Positions 45,590 through 58,419 of a stretch of DNA of 64,000 nucleotides are shown one piece after another (the stretch's first letter is position 1; each line of letters opens with the position of its first letter). The notes beneath the pieces were generated by a model. The model was given only the letters and a program-made list of their open reading frames with translations. It made no database searches and was not told where the DNA came from. The DNA is from Deroplatys truncata (lineage: Eukaryota; Arthropoda; Insecta; Mantodea; Mantidae), in the NCBI GenBank assembly GCA_030765065.1, contig CM060990.1:280639341-280703340 (forward strand), given 5' to 3'. The translations under genes were made by a program, and so were the position numbers.

Positions 45590-48500
45590 TCAAATGCGCA
45601 TATTAAAATCACTGTCATGAATAAAACGTAAACCACTTTCTATAGCACGCGCGTCGACTGCTAAAACGTTGACTAGGCCAACAGGCAGACCAACACGAAC
45701 GCGCAACGGAGATAAAACTTCACACTCTGTTAAAATGTGACGCACCGTTAAGGGCGCATCACACTGCTCACACAGTGGTGCGGAGTCACCACTGAGCAGG
45801 TATCTATGACTAAAAAAACAATGTCCGATTCGTAAACGAGCTAAAAGTACCTCTTCCCGACGACACAAACGAGAAGAGGTACCCCAGACTAACAGGAGAG
45901 GCTTAACCTCCCGCAACTTGTTCCCCCGGAGGGCCGTCCACTCATCCCTCCAAACCGAGAGGATGCGGCTACGTAAAATAACAAACAAATCTGTGGAGGG
46001 AACAACTGAGGTAAAATATCTGGGTAATAAAATCGCCGACCTGGCAGCGGCGTCGGCAGACTCATTACCTGAGATGTCCACATGACCTAGATTCCACATG
46101 AAGGAGACGCTGATGCCAGAGACACCAAGCGAGTGGAGCAGGTCATGAATGCGCTGTACGAGCGGGTGGTAACTGTACAGCGAGCTAATACTTTGAACAG
46201 CACTGAGGGAGTCTGAACAAACAGTGCCGTAAGTCGTGCCGCTGAATGTATAAAAGAGACTGATAATGCTAAAAATTTCGGCGGTAAAAATCGAACATTA
46301 CCCCGGTAAACGAAAGGTAAAACTATTTTCACCACAAACAAAGGCACATCCGACTCCAGCATCAGTCTTAGATCCATCAGTAAAGATAAAATGAAAGTCC
46401 CCGAATTGCGACTGAAGTTCTAAAAACGCTGATCTAAAGACTGAAGAAGGGGTCTCATTCTTCGGCATCGACGTTAACCCAAGGTGACAGTGGGCCTCAG
46501 CGCGCAACCATGGAGGAAAACGCGTTTCCCCCCTTGGAAGGGCCGGCGCTGGCGTAACGTCCCAATGCCGAAGAAGTTGACGAAATCGAACCCCTGGAGG
46601 GAGCAATGCAGAGGAACTAACTAAATATTGCCGATCAAGCGAATCCTCGTAAAATATCGCGAAGGAAGGGTGGTAAGGCAAGCTGGAGAGTCGACAGACA
46701 TAGCTGCACAAGAGCATCTCACGCCTGAAGGACAGCGGAGGCTCTGCAGCTTCAGCATATAGGCTAGGTACAGGGCTGGTTGGAAAGACCCCTGTAGCGA
46801 CTCTTATGCCACGATGGTGAATGGCATTCAATCGACGTAATACAGATGGACTCGCCGACGAATAGACAATGCACCTGTATTCAAACTTGGATCGGACCAA
46901 AGAGCGATAAAGATGTAGAAGGACGGTCCGATCAGCTCCCCAGGATGTGCCACTTAAAACACGTAAAAGATTAAGAGAACGGTCACACTTTGCTTTTAAA
47001 AAGGAAATGTGAGAAGTCCAGCTCAGCTTTCGATCAAATATCAACTCCAAAAATTTCACTTCGTCTGCAAATGGAAGGACCTACAACCCAAGATGGAGAG
47101 AGGGAGGAGGGGAAGTCTTCCGGCGCCAGAAATTGATGCAGATGGATTTCTCGGCGGAGAAATTGAAGCCGTTGGCGTTACTCCAGGCGTAGTGACGGTC
47201 GATACAGCTCTGGAGCCGGCATTCGAGTAGACAGGTCCGCCGTAAATTGCAATAAATGGCAAAATCGTCAACAAAAAGGGACGATGAAATGCCAGGTGGA
47301 ATACAATCAACAATGGGGTTGATAGCAATTGCAAAAAGTGTGACACTGAGTACAGCGCCCTGCGGTACTCCGTTCTCTTGAATAAAACGACTAGATAAAA
47401 CCGAGTCCACGCGTACAAGAAAGACGCGGTCCGTCATAAATTCCCGAAGAAATATGGGAAGACGACCGCGGATATTCCATGCGTGAAGTGTACGTAAAAT
47501 GCCGCCCCTCCAACAAGTGTCATAAGCTTTCTCCAGGTCAAAAAACACAGCCACAGTTTGACACTTTCTCAGAAATCCATTCATAATATGCGTCGACAGG
47601 GACACCAGATGGTCGACGGTAGAGCGACGGCGACGAAATCCGCACTGAACGTTCTCTAGAAGTTTCTGAGACTCAATCCACCATGTCAGCCGCCCGTTGA
47701 TCATGCGCGCCATCACCTTGCAAATGCAACTGATGAGGGACATAGGGCGGTAGTGGAAGGTAGTTGGCGATCCTTCCCAGGCTTAAGTATAGGGACAATG
47801 GTGGCTTCACGCCAAACGGAAAGGAAAAAGCCGTCTTGACAAATACGGTTATAGACCTGTAAGAGAAAGAGTTTACTGTCGGCTGAAAGGTGCTGTAACA
47901 TCAGGACATGAATGCCGTCCAGCCCAGGAGCGGAGTGCCTAGAGAAATGAAAAGCGTGCTCCAGCTCCCTCATTTTGAAAAGCTCGTTATAACATTCATT
48001 ATTAGCAGACCGAAAATTATATGTTGCGGAATCCAGCCGGTCCTTAATAGAGCGAAAGCCGGCGGAATAATGGTCTGAACTGGAAACCGCCTCAAATGTA
48101 ACACCCAGAGTGTTAACAATGGCAGCCAGATACACTATAGTGGCATTGGAAACCTGAAGGCCAGACCCAGTACAATATGACACTTTACCTGAGAAGCGAC
48201 GAAGTTTATCCCAAAAAACGGATGAAGGCGTAAAGCGATTAAAAGACTCGGAAAAAACGAGTCCAAGACGCCTTCTTGCTATCCTGAATAATGCGACGAG
48301 CCCTGGCGCGCGATTGTTTAAAAGTAACCAAATTATCATGTGTAGGGTGTCGCCGAAACACCCTAAGCGCAGTTCTACGTGCACGAACGGCGTCCCGACA
48401 GTCCTCGTTCCACCACGAAACAGGGATACGCCGAGGGTGAGAGGACGAACGGGGAATGGCCCGCTCGGCGGCAGATAGCAACATAGACGTAAGGTGCTGC

Positions 48501-49273
48501 ACCATTTGGTTAACGTCGGTGAAGGGCTGGTCGGCAAAATGCACGAGGCTGGAATACAATCTCCAGTCGGCTTTTCTGAATATCCAGGTAGCTACTCTGG
48601 AATGCTGAACGTGGTGAGACAACAGAGAAACGATGTAGGGGCAATGGTCGCTGGAGTAGGTGTCAGCGACGACGTTCCACTGCAGACGACTAGCAAGCTG
48701 GGTTGAGCAAACGGCAAGGTCCAAGTCAGAGAAAGTACCAGAAGAGTCAGAAATAATAGTAGGTTCACCTGTATTGAGGATGGAGAGGTTGAACTGATCA
48801 AAAATGTCGGAAGGAAGAGTTCCCCTCGCACAAGCCCTTGGCGAACCCCACAGGGGGTGATGGGCATTAAAATCTCCCAACAGGACTAATGGTGTTGGGA
48901 GAGCGGACAAGAGATCTCAAATGTCCGCGTTAGCGAGGGGAGACGATGGAGGTGAATATACAGAGCAAACAGAAAAGAAAAAACCGGGTAAGTGAAGTCT
49001 AATGGCAACAGCTTGTAAGTAGGACGTAAGAGCGAGAGTTTGAAAATGAACGTCGTTGCGCACTAATAACATGACACCTCCATGAGCAGGAGAACCCTCC
49101 TCCGGTTCAAGATCGAAGCGAACCGGAGTATACCCTCGGAGATCAAAAGGATCTTGAGGGCGAAGCTTAGTCTCTTGCAAACACACGACCATAGGTGAAT
49201 GGGAACGCAATAAAGGTTGCAGTTCCGCCCTATGCGATCGGACACCACGTAAATTCCAGGCCAGGATAGCCAT
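45590..49273 (-). pseudogene. LINE ORF2: endonuclease, reverse transcriptase, RNase H
   Basis: About 1,228 codons. The AP-like endonuclease starts at the ATG (AILAWNLRG), with CLQETKL, then GDFNAHHPLWG and SDHCPY. The reverse transcriptase has VFFDLEKAYD and the catalytic LFVDDFAIYC (Val where FADD is usual). RNase H has FTDGSK, TAEIFSI, CSDSLSA and HVDISGNESADAAA, so all four acidic residues are visible. A Cys/His tail (CEQCDAPLTVRHILTEC) follows. Lesions are TGA at 48917-48919 after NADI, frame changes near 48260 and 47735, TAG near 47081 and TAA near 46298. Most look like single-base changes. The start 24 bp after the end of ORF1 is typical of I-type LINEs. Confidence 0.9.
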
Positions 49274-49293
49274 GAGTAAAAGGAATACACTTC

Positions 49294-50601
49294 TTACTTA
49301 GAAGGGCGTCTCAAAATAACTTTGTGTTTAACCTTCGGGCTCGGGCTTTTTGTATGGAGTTGGTCAGACTCCATAGGCTCCACGAAGGGAAGGCCCACGC
49401 GCTTAATGCCAGAAACCGACTCAAGCGCCGAGAATCGGTTCTGGGTGGCAACGGGTGAAGGGGGTCGCTGAGCGCGGCTTGTCCCAGGAGCATCCTGGGA
49501 CAGCGACCATCGAGGAGGAGGAGGAGGAGGAGGAGGAGAAGGTGAACTTTTCTTCCCGCGCGCACGCGGAGGGTCTTTTTAAAAATCTTCCCTACGAAAT
49601 TTCTGCTTCGATTTCTTCTCTGTGGCTTGTGACTTCTGAACCTTTGGACCAGCTTTAGATGGCCTTATAACAGTGGCTGGAATGGACGGCCGGATGGTAG
49701 TGGCGGTCAGTGCAGTCATGGACTAGGTTTGAGTCTCTGCATCCTTTGTGGGTACTGGCGAGGTAACAACAGAACTAAATGTTCCTGATCGCAGGAGCGA
49801 AGGTTGGCGCGCATGGTAACGCCGCCGGGCTTCGGCGAAGGAGAGTTTCTCCTTTACCCGGAGCTCTTGGCTCGCCTTCTCGTCTAAATACCGCGGACAG
49901 TCGGCAAACGAAGCAGAATGAGACCCTTTGCAATTAACGCAGACGGGGGCTGTTGAACAGGTACCTTCATGTGAGGGCTGGCTACATGTTGCACAGATGT
50001 TAACGGCACTCTTACAGGAGACCTGCGTATGCGCATAACTTTGGCATTTGAAACAACGCAGAGGTCTAGGAATACAGAGCCTCACCGCAATACGTTCGTA
50101 CCCTGCTGTAATGCTCGTAGGCAGATCGACGCCATCAAATGTGTTAAAAAGGGTACGAGTGGGTACCAATACTCCGTCGCGTTTTCCCTGCACCCGATGC
50201 ACTGCTGTCACCTTTTGATCTGATAGATATTCGACTAGGTCCTCGTCCGATATACCCTCGAGGTTATGGGTAGTAACGACGCCTCGACAGGAATTCAAGG
50301 TGCGGTGCTTCTCAACACGGATGGGATAACCGTGGAGAAGCGTAGCGCTCAACAAGGTCTTAATTTGTTGATCGGACTTGCTGTGTACTAATAATGACCC
50401 GTTTCGAATGCGAGTGCAGGACTGAACCGAACCAGCAATAGAGTCAATGCCCTTCTGTACTATAAAAGGGTTCACCTTCTCAAACGATTGTCCTTCCTCT
50501 GTTCGTGTAATAACTAAGTAACAACCAGATGTTGGCGGTGCTACTTCTGTTGCAAATACTTTTCGGCGCTTGTTAGTAAAAATGAAGAAAGGGTGTTCCA
50601 T
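49294..50601 (-). pseudogene. LINE ORF1: gag-like nucleic-acid-binding protein
   Basis: The gag-like RNA-binding protein of the LINE. The first ATG of the open frame is at 50601 (MEHPFF). Three zinc knuckles follow in the middle of the protein: CFKCQSYAHTQVSC, CATCSQPSHEGTC and CVNCKGSHSASFADC. The frame runs to a TAA at 49294-49296 but contains two internal stops, TAG at 49723-49725 and a TAA near 49580. A (Pro)n run near 49520 and a basic end (KVKHKVILRRPSK) complete it. It is inactive as it stands. Confidence 0.85.
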
Positions 50602-51235
50602 AGCGAAATAAATCCTCCACCATTGCAATCGTCTCCGACCTCGGGCTCTGACTTCCCGGGCGTTACCCCGGCTTGGGCGAGTGGCCTATCTATACCTAGC
50701 TCACTCCAGGGTCACACCTCCCAGAACATAGACAGAGGGACCCAATGGCCGTCGGAAGTCAGCAGCTCATGTAATGGCCCCCCGCGGGACTGCAGTTGAA
50801 CAGCGGATACGAACACATACCCTACATGACGACCCCGGGTGGTGGGGATGACGCCATTACCCACTCACCCAGCTGCGCACCCGGTGCGCGGGTATCCGTC
50901 AGGCTGTGTCCACGGAGGATTAAAATAAAATGTAAAAGAAATAAAACTGTGTGGGCGTTTCGCACGCAAGGTAGGCCGGCGAGGAAGAAAAGGAGAGGCG
51001 TAAATGAATGGACGTGGGGCGAAATGTGCAGAAGTAGAAGAGAAGAAAGAAACGATGGCGAGGGGCGACATGGAATGAAATACACAGAACGCACGAGAGC
51101 CTGCCTTGAGTCCCCCGGTCGAGAGAACGAACCCACCTCGACCGGACGAGGGTGGAGGGATGATGATGGCGATGATTGGCTCGGGAACCCCCGGGTACGC
51201 CAACACCCGTACTCATAAGGTGAGCCCCTGGGGGG
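50602..51235 (-). other. LINE 5' UTR
   Basis: GC-rich leader beginning GGGGGCTCACCTTATGAGTA on the minus strand. In I-type LINEs the internal promoter lies here. Open frames in it are unrelated to ORF1 and carry no family signature. Confidence 0.6.
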
Positions 51236-51243
51236 ACACTGTG

Positions 51244-51510
51244 ATGAAGCTGTACGGTCCGTTATGGCCATGCGGACATGATGACGGTCATCCCGTGTTG
51301 TGGTCATGTTCCGAGGTCCAGTATCCGCTCTTCGGTGCGTATGACCTTCATCTATCCACTGCTTCCACAAACGCATCACTATCGTAGCAACATGCCCTGT
51401 ACGAGCCGAAATGTCACGGTAACACAAACCCGCTTCCCGGAGACCGATCATTCTACCCCTTCGAACTCACTCACGTGCCGATATGGCTCCCTTTGACTTC
51501 GACGAGGCAT
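51244..51510 (-). pseudogene. Tc1-like transposase, N-terminal part
   Basis: Starts at an ATG at 51510 with MPRRSQREPY, a normal Tc1-like opening. After a one-base frame change near 51455 it continues as MIGLREAGLCYRDISARTG (first helix-turn-helix), MRLWKQWIDEG and GPRNMTTTRDDRHHVRMAIT, then DRTASS at the LINE insertion. It joins in sense to the part at 44523-45237. Confidence 0.85.
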
Positions 51511-51744
51511 ACTGGCACTCACTTAATTGTTTCCACCTTGTTTGACAGCTCTGCACTGACTACACTGGGCGCAACACTGACCTTATTGGACCGACATGAG
51601 AGGCTCTGCTCGGCCTACGTGTACTCCATCTCTCTGCAAACCTAATCATTTATTGCTTACACACTCTTCTACACTTCCACCAAATTTGGAGTTACTCGGG
51701 AAATTCTTTCTTGTTGTTGCATTTTTCACAAACGGCAGTGTTTA

Positions 51745-54700
51745 TAGCTACGCCAGTGTTCTAAGTACCTACTAAACTATTCCAACTCTCCCAAATACAC
51801 CCCTTGTCACCTTCAATGCCCGTCTAGCCTATCATCTCTCCTCGTCTTCTCTGTCTCCCGCATATAAAACGCATATTCTACCCTTCAAACCCTGTCTAGC
51901 CTAGCATCTCTCCACGTATTGCTATCCTTTCCCACATAAACGCATGAAAGTCTGTACCAGTACCATGAACATACCTCCTACAGTTTTTAAAACAGCTTCA
52001 GAAGAGTCTCAATAAACAGTTCCAATACCATGAAAATAGCTACATTAGTTTCTATATCCCCTTCAGAATTTCTCAAAAACGCACTGCCAATACGATGAAA
52101 AGGCGTGCTCCTGTTTTGTAAAAACCATCATATAATACTCTTAAAAATGTGCCCACGCCTCATGCATAGCCCAAATTACCTTCAAAGAGCCCCAAGTACT
52201 CTTACCAGTACCCTCAAGAATACCTACTTAAGTGTTAAAAATGCATTAAAAATAACATAAACCATCAAAAAGTTCTAAAAAAACTTAAAAGCCTGTACCA
52301 ATACCCCGAAAATACTGCCCTGGTTTCCAAAATACCTTTAAACCAACTGAAATTCTCCTGCCCGATTACTAGAATGCCCTGAAAGCCTGATAGCCTGTGT
52401 CCCTACTTCAAATTTTCTAAAAACAAATGACTGACAATAGTTGCATCTGTGCCTAGAAGGCCTATAAATGAACACTAACATGCTGTACAATTCCTAATCC
52501 TCTGGCTAAAATACCTTCGAAAATTTCTAAACAATGCAGTACAATTCCTGCTCCAGTGTCTAAAATACCTTTCAAATGGTTGCACCATACCCCAAATAGC
52601 TGTTTTGGTGTCTAACAATGTACGATAGAACATTAAATTGCCTTCAAAGCATCCCTGATATGCGGTAAAATACCTGCTTCTGTACCCAGAAAGCCTGTAA
52701 ATGTGGTTACAGCATCTTCAAAGGATCATGAAATGTACTAAGATATTCAGGACAGAAAAGTGCTTCAGAACCGCAAATGCTCTTAAAAATGCTCTCAAAA
52801 GAGTTGTGTTAGGGCATGAAATGTCCGAAAAATTTCTCAAAGGGACTTAAAAGTGCTCAAAATCAGTGTAAAATATCAGAATGCTGTAAAAACCGGTACC
52901 ATTACCTTGAAAATACCCACTCATGTTTATAAACGAAACCCTAACAATCCCACGAAAACCAGTTGCAATACCATGCAAATGCATGCACTGACTGCTAAAA
53001 TACCCTTGAAACACCTGAAATTATCCTGTCCGTGTTCCATTATGCACTAAAGCCTGCGGGAGGATGCTAAATGCCTATTCCATTGCATCAAAATACCATC
53101 AGAATACCTGCAAAGTAAGCTAAAAGAGACCCCAAAATTCTTTATAAGTGCCTCCCGAAATATCTATTGCCACTCCAGCGTTCTACATATCTCCTAAACT
53201 ATTCCACCCATCCCGAAAACATTCCTTATTACCTTCCTTCCCCGTCTAGCCTAGCATCTCTACTCGTATTCCATAACGCGCATTCTATCCCTCAACCTTT
53301 GTCTCCTAGCATACCCTGAAAATACCCGCTCCAGTTTCCAAAATGCCTTCGAAACAACTGAAATTTTTCCCGCCCGTTTACCACAGTGTCCTGGAAACCT
53401 GTGTCCCTACTTAAATGTTCTAAACAAGATTCACATTACTTTCACTTTTGCCTAAAACGCCCAAAAGCGGACAACAGCATGTGCTACAATTCCTACTCCA
53501 GTGGCTAAAACACTTTCGCAAATGTTTTAAAAATGCAGTACAATTCCTGTACCAGTGTCTAACACCTTGGAAATGTCTACGCCATGCCCTAAAATATCTG
53601 TTTCGTATAAAACACTAAATTGCCCTCAAAGCCTCCCTGATATACTGTATAATACCTGCTCCAGTACCCAGAAAGCCTGTAAAAGTGGTTACAATATCTT
53701 GAAAGCATGATGAAATGTACTAAGGTATCCCGGACAAAAACGTTCTTAAGAACCCTAAATGCTCGTAAAGGTGCTCCCAAAATAGTTGTGTCTGGGCATG
53801 AAATGTCTGTAAAAATTCTCTAAGGGACTGGAATAATGCTCGAAATTACTGTAAAAATATCACAAATCTAAATATACCTGCGCCAATACCTTGAAAATGC
53901 CTGCTTCAGTTTGTAAAGGAAACCCTAAGAATATCTCAACAACCAGTGGCAATACCATGAAAATATCTGCAGTTACGGTTAAATACCTTTAAAACACCTG
54001 AAATTATCTTGTCAGTGCTGCAAAATGCCCTAAAGCCTGTAACAATATCCTAAATGCCTATTCTACTGCATCAAAATACCTGTAAAGTAAGCTAAAAGGT
54101 TCCCCAAAATAGTTTATAAGTGCCTCCCGAAATATGTATAACTACACCAGTGTCTTCAGTACCTCTTAAACGATTCCACCCCCTTTAAAACATTCCTTGT
54201 TACCTTCAACTCCTGTCTAGCCTAGCATCTCTGCTCGTATTCCCTATCTCTCTCATATTTATGCATATTTTACTCCTCAACACCAATCTAACCTAGCATC
54301 TTTCCTCGTTTTCCCTATCGCTCCCACATGAAACTCATATTCCACACTTCAATCCCTGTAATGCTTAGAATCTTTTCACGTATTCCTGTCTTTCTCAATA
54401 TCACCGCACGAAACCCCATACAATACCAAACAATAGCTCCAATGATTCTAAAAGAACCTTAAAAAATATTTAAAAAAGCAGCGCCATTGCCATGAAAGTA
54501 GCTACATTGGTTTCTAAAAATCCTTCAGAATATCTAAACAAAATCCAATTCCAATACCATTAAAAAACCCGCTCCTGTTGTGTAAAAACCATAAACCATA
54601 AATAAAACCATAAAACGCATATTCTACCCTTCAAGCCCTCTCTACCCTAGCATCTCTCCACGTATTCCTATCTTTTCCCATACAAACGCTTGAAATCCTT

Positions 54701-57256
54701 TAGCAATACCTTGAAAATACCTGATACAGTTTCAAAAGAAAACTTCAGAGATATCTCAAAAAGCGATGCCAACAACATGAAAGTATCTACATTAGTTTCT
54801 AAAAACCTTTAGCATAACTCAAAAACCCAGTGTCAATACCATGAAAATACCTGCTCCAGTATTGTAAATACCATCAAAAACTCTAAAAACGTGTACTCGT
54901 GCCTCATTTGTTGCCTAAATTACCTTCAAAGAGCTCCAAATACTCCTACCGGCACCCTTGAAATATCTGCTTAAGTGCTAAAAATACTTTAAAAGCAACA
55001 TAAAAATACATTCAAAATTCCATGAAAAATCTTAAATTCTATACCAATACCCTAAAAATAACTGCTCCAGTTTGCAAAATGCCTTTGAAATAACTGAAAT
55101 TCTCCTGTCTTTTTACCAGAATGTCCTGAAAACCTGTGTTCATTCCTGAAATGCTCTAAAACATTGAAAACACTTGCAACTGTGCTTAAAAAGCCCATAA
55201 ATGAACACTAACATGCGCTACAGTTCGTACTACAGTGGCTAAAATACCTACGAGAATGCTCTAAAAATACAGTACAATTCTGCACCAGTGTCTAAATTAC
55301 CCTCGAAATATTTACACCATACGCCAAAATACCTGTTTCGGTATCTAAAAATGTACGACAAAACACCAAATTGTCTTCAAAGCAACCCTGATGTGCAGTA
55401 AAATACCTGCTCCAGTACCCAGAAAGCCTGTAAAAGTGGCTAAAATATCTTCAAAGAATAATGAAACGTACTAAGACATCCGGGACAAAGACCTGCTTCA
55501 GAATCGTAAATGCTCGAAAAGGTGCTCCCAAAACATTTGCGTCAGGGCATGAAATGTCTAACATTTCTCGAAGGGACTGGAAAGACGCTCGAAATTACGT
55601 AAGAATATCACAATACTATAAAGACCTATGCCAATGCCTTGAAAAAAAAACTGCTCCTTTTGTAAAGGGAACCCTAATAATCCCTCAACAGCCAATTGCA
55701 ATGCCATGAAAGTACGTGCACTGACGGCTAAAGCTCCTTTGAAATAATTGACATTACCCTGTTGGTGTTTCAAAATGTCCTAAAGCCCGTAAGAGGATCC
55801 TAAATGCCTATTCCACAGCATCAAAATACTATCAGAATACCTGCAAAGTAAGCTAAAACGGTCCCCAAAATAATGTATAGGTGCCTCCCGAAATATATAT
55901 AGCTACACCAGTGTTCTAAGTACCTCTTAAACTATTGCACCCCCTCTAAAACATTCCTTATTATCCCTGCCTAGCCTAGCATCTTTCCTCGTATTTCCTA
56001 ACTCTCTCAAACAAACGCATATTCTACCCCTCAAATCCTGTCTAGCCTAGTATCTCTCCTCGTCTTCCCTATCTCTCCCATAGATAAAACGCATATTCTA
56101 CCCTTCAAACTCGTCTAATCTAACACCGCTCCACGTATTCCTATCTTTTCCCATACAAACGCATGAAAGCCTGTACCAATAACATAAAAGTTCCTGCTGC
56201 AGTTTCTAAAAAACCTTCAGAGATACGTCAAAACAGTGTCAATACCATGAAAATAGCTACATTATTTTCTAAAAACCCTTCAGAATATCTCGAAACCCAG
56301 TGCCAATACCATGAGAATGCCTGCTCTTGTGTTGTAAAAACCTTCAGAATACTCTAAAAACGTGTGCCCATGCCTCATCCATAGCCTAAACTAGCTTCAA
56401 AGAGCCTCAAATACACCTACCAGTACCCTAAAAAATACCGACTTACGTGTTAAGAATGGCTCAAAAACAATATAAGGCCTTCAAAAGGTTTTGAAAAATC
56501 CTAAAAAGCTGTATCAATACCCTGAAACTACCTGCTCCAGTTTCCAAAATGCTTTTGAAACCACTGAAAATCTCCTGTCTATTTTCCAAAATGTCCTATA
56601 GCCTGTAAGAGGATGCTAAATGTCTATTCCACTGAATCAAAGTATCATAAAAATACCTGCAAATTAAGTTACAAGTGTCCCCAAAATATTTATAAGTGCT
56701 TCGAGATATGTCTATAGATACACCAGTGTTCTAAGTACCTCCTAAACTATTCCACCCCTCCCGGAAAACATCCGTTATTACCTTCAATCCCTGTCTAGTC
56801 TAGCATCTCTCTTCGTATTCCTTATCTCTCCCATATAAACGAGCATTCTACCTCCTAAATCCCAGTCTAGTCTAGCATCTCTCCTCGTTTTCCCTATCTC
56901 TCCCATATAAACGCTTATTCTACCCTTCAGCCTCTGTCTAGCCTAGAATCTGTGCTCGTATTCCGTATCTCTTCCATATAAACGCATATGCTACCCTTCA
57001 ATCCCTGTCTAGCCTAGCATCTCTCCTCATTTTCTCTGTCTCTTTCCATGTAAAAGCATTTCCCCTCCTTCAACTCTCGCCTAGCCTTGCATTTCTTCTG
57101 GTTTTTATCTCTTCACATGTAAGTGCATATCCCAGCCTTCAGCCCCCTATCTAGTCTAGCATCTCTCCTCGTATCCCCTTATCTCTTCCATATAAACGCA
57201 AATTCTATCCTTCAACCCCTGTCCAGTCTAGTAGCTCTCCTCGTATTCTCTATCTC
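51745..57256 (+). repeat. Satellite array, block 4
   Basis: Monomer landmarks near 51753, 53173, 54144, 55908 and 56725. Several monomers are deleted or rearranged, with spacings of 0.8-1.8 kb. The last 470 bp (about 56780-57256) are only 70-bp modules, about seven in a row, the same repeat as in element 2. The array ends at about 57256. Confidence 0.85.
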
Positions 57257-57855
57257 GCCCATCTATGCGAATTTTTAGTCAAAAGTGGCTTGCATCCCCC
57301 TAACTATCGCACTCGCCTTTAAATGATCCTTTCATAAAACTGTTTTACTTGTTACTTTGGGCTTTACCGAAGCTCATAGCAGTAAACCAATATAGAAGCA
57401 AAGTTGTGCTAACCGATCTTTTTAATAGAATGGTAACTTCCTACAAAGACTTGTTACTATGTTATATGGATAGATCATATGTGATAAAAAAATTAACTAA
57501 AGTTGACCCATGCAAAAGCTAAAAGTTCATTCCAGATTCTGGAATTAGTTTTAGCTGTACAGCTGCTAAAATCAGTACAAACGACTGACATTGCATGCCG
57601 AAAAAGATCACCTAAAACATCTTCACCTGGTACCGATGCAAACAATTTTTACAAGTAAGCTTGTACGGAAGAAGATACAACTTTGGTGGCACATTATTGT
57701 CATTGCTTTCTCTCCCCACTCCAAAAAGAACGCTAGCGAATGAAGAGCGATTGCCCTGCTCACGTAGTTACCCAGAATTGTGTCCATGAATGACAGTGTT
57801 GGGGACGTAATGCGAAAGAAAAGTCGACGAATGGTGTTTTGTCACACTCCCACAA
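57257..57855. other. Unassigned sequence after the satellite
   Basis: No long frame. Parts may be eroded upstream hAT transposase sequence, because the relic that follows reads in from here on the plus strand, but I cannot align it convincingly. Confidence 0.35.
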
Positions 57856-58190
57856 GATATCACTAATTCAAACAAAATTGATGATATTTGGGGTCGATTA
57901 TTGACATTCGAAGACAGTACTGATGACTTTTCTTTTAGTAAGTTATCCCAATTTGCTCTCTCGACCCTGCTTGTCGCACTCGAATGTTGATTGGAAGCGC
58001 GAATTTAACAAAATTAATTTAATTAAAGTGATACACAGAAATCGGCTTTGTGCTTTAACAATAAATGCGCATGTATTATCCTCCCAATGTATAGCAAACA
58101 ATGGTGCAGCATGTGAGACATGTTCACCAAATTATATAACTGCGCTGCATAACAAAGCAAACACTGTAAACTTCAAATACATCTCTTTCA
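57856..58190 (+). pseudogene. hAT transposase relic A, C-terminal dimerisation region
   Basis: The plus strand reads TKLMIFGVDY, then LSRPCLSHSNVDWKREFNKI and NLIKVIHRNRLCALTINAHV. These follow the hAT C-terminal pattern, in which LPHSNAD.ERIFS is followed by VNLIKTK.RNRL and T.NA. The cysteine region after it (CETCSPN) also fits. Stops and a missing N-terminal part make it a relic. It differs from relic B, so two hAT lineages are represented. Confidence 0.6.
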
Positions 58191-58419
58191 TCACAACCAG
58201 ATCATCAGCTACTGGATAGTGGTGAAAAATCCTCACTTTTGACAATCAAATGTAACTGAGTAATAATTGAAACCAATAATGTACACGCAACGCTATTACA
58301 TTCGACGTTGTTTCTTAATATTCTTAATATTTTAATTGATTTTTCTTTCATTTATATCGGTATAATACTACAATATACATTTTAATCATTTTATTAAACA
58401 TTGGTGGGTACCGTACAGT

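Larger units (their letters stand above)
45246..51235 (-). mobile_element. Full-length I-type LINE (non-LTR retrotransposon) with RNase H
   Basis: A 5,990-bp element inserted in the Tc1-like transposase gene, with an 8-bp target duplication ACACTGTG at 45238-45245 and 51236-51243. In its own orientation it has a GC-rich 5' UTR of about 630 bp, ORF1 with zinc knuckles, ORF2 with endonuclease, reverse transcriptase and RNase H, a 3' UTR of about 340 bp and a (CAT)n tail. An RNase H domain after the RT and a simple-repeat tail instead of poly(A) fit the I superfamily. Both ORFs carry a few stops or frame changes, so it is a recently dead copy. Confidence 0.9.
44385..51742 (-). mobile_element. 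Tc1-like transposon interrupted by a LINE
   Basis: Inverted ends CACACTGTCGTTTGTGAAAA and AACACTGCCGTTTGTGAAAA (read inward) are flanked by TA at 44383-44384 and 51743-51744. The satellite stops at CTCCCGAAA on the left and resumes at TAGCTACGCC on the right, as expected for insertion at a TA in the monomer. Without the LINE it is about 1.36 kb, close to a normal Tc1 element. Its transposase is split and mutated. Confidence 0.85.

Noticed and set aside
47009..49658. Plus-strand open frames opposite the LINE ORFs
   Set aside because: They overlap the reverse transcriptase and gag regions antisense and show no domain of their own.
50822..51451. 209-codon frame on the minus strand as one protein
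   Set aside because: Only its first part is transposase. After TASS it runs across the LINE border into 5' UTR sequence.
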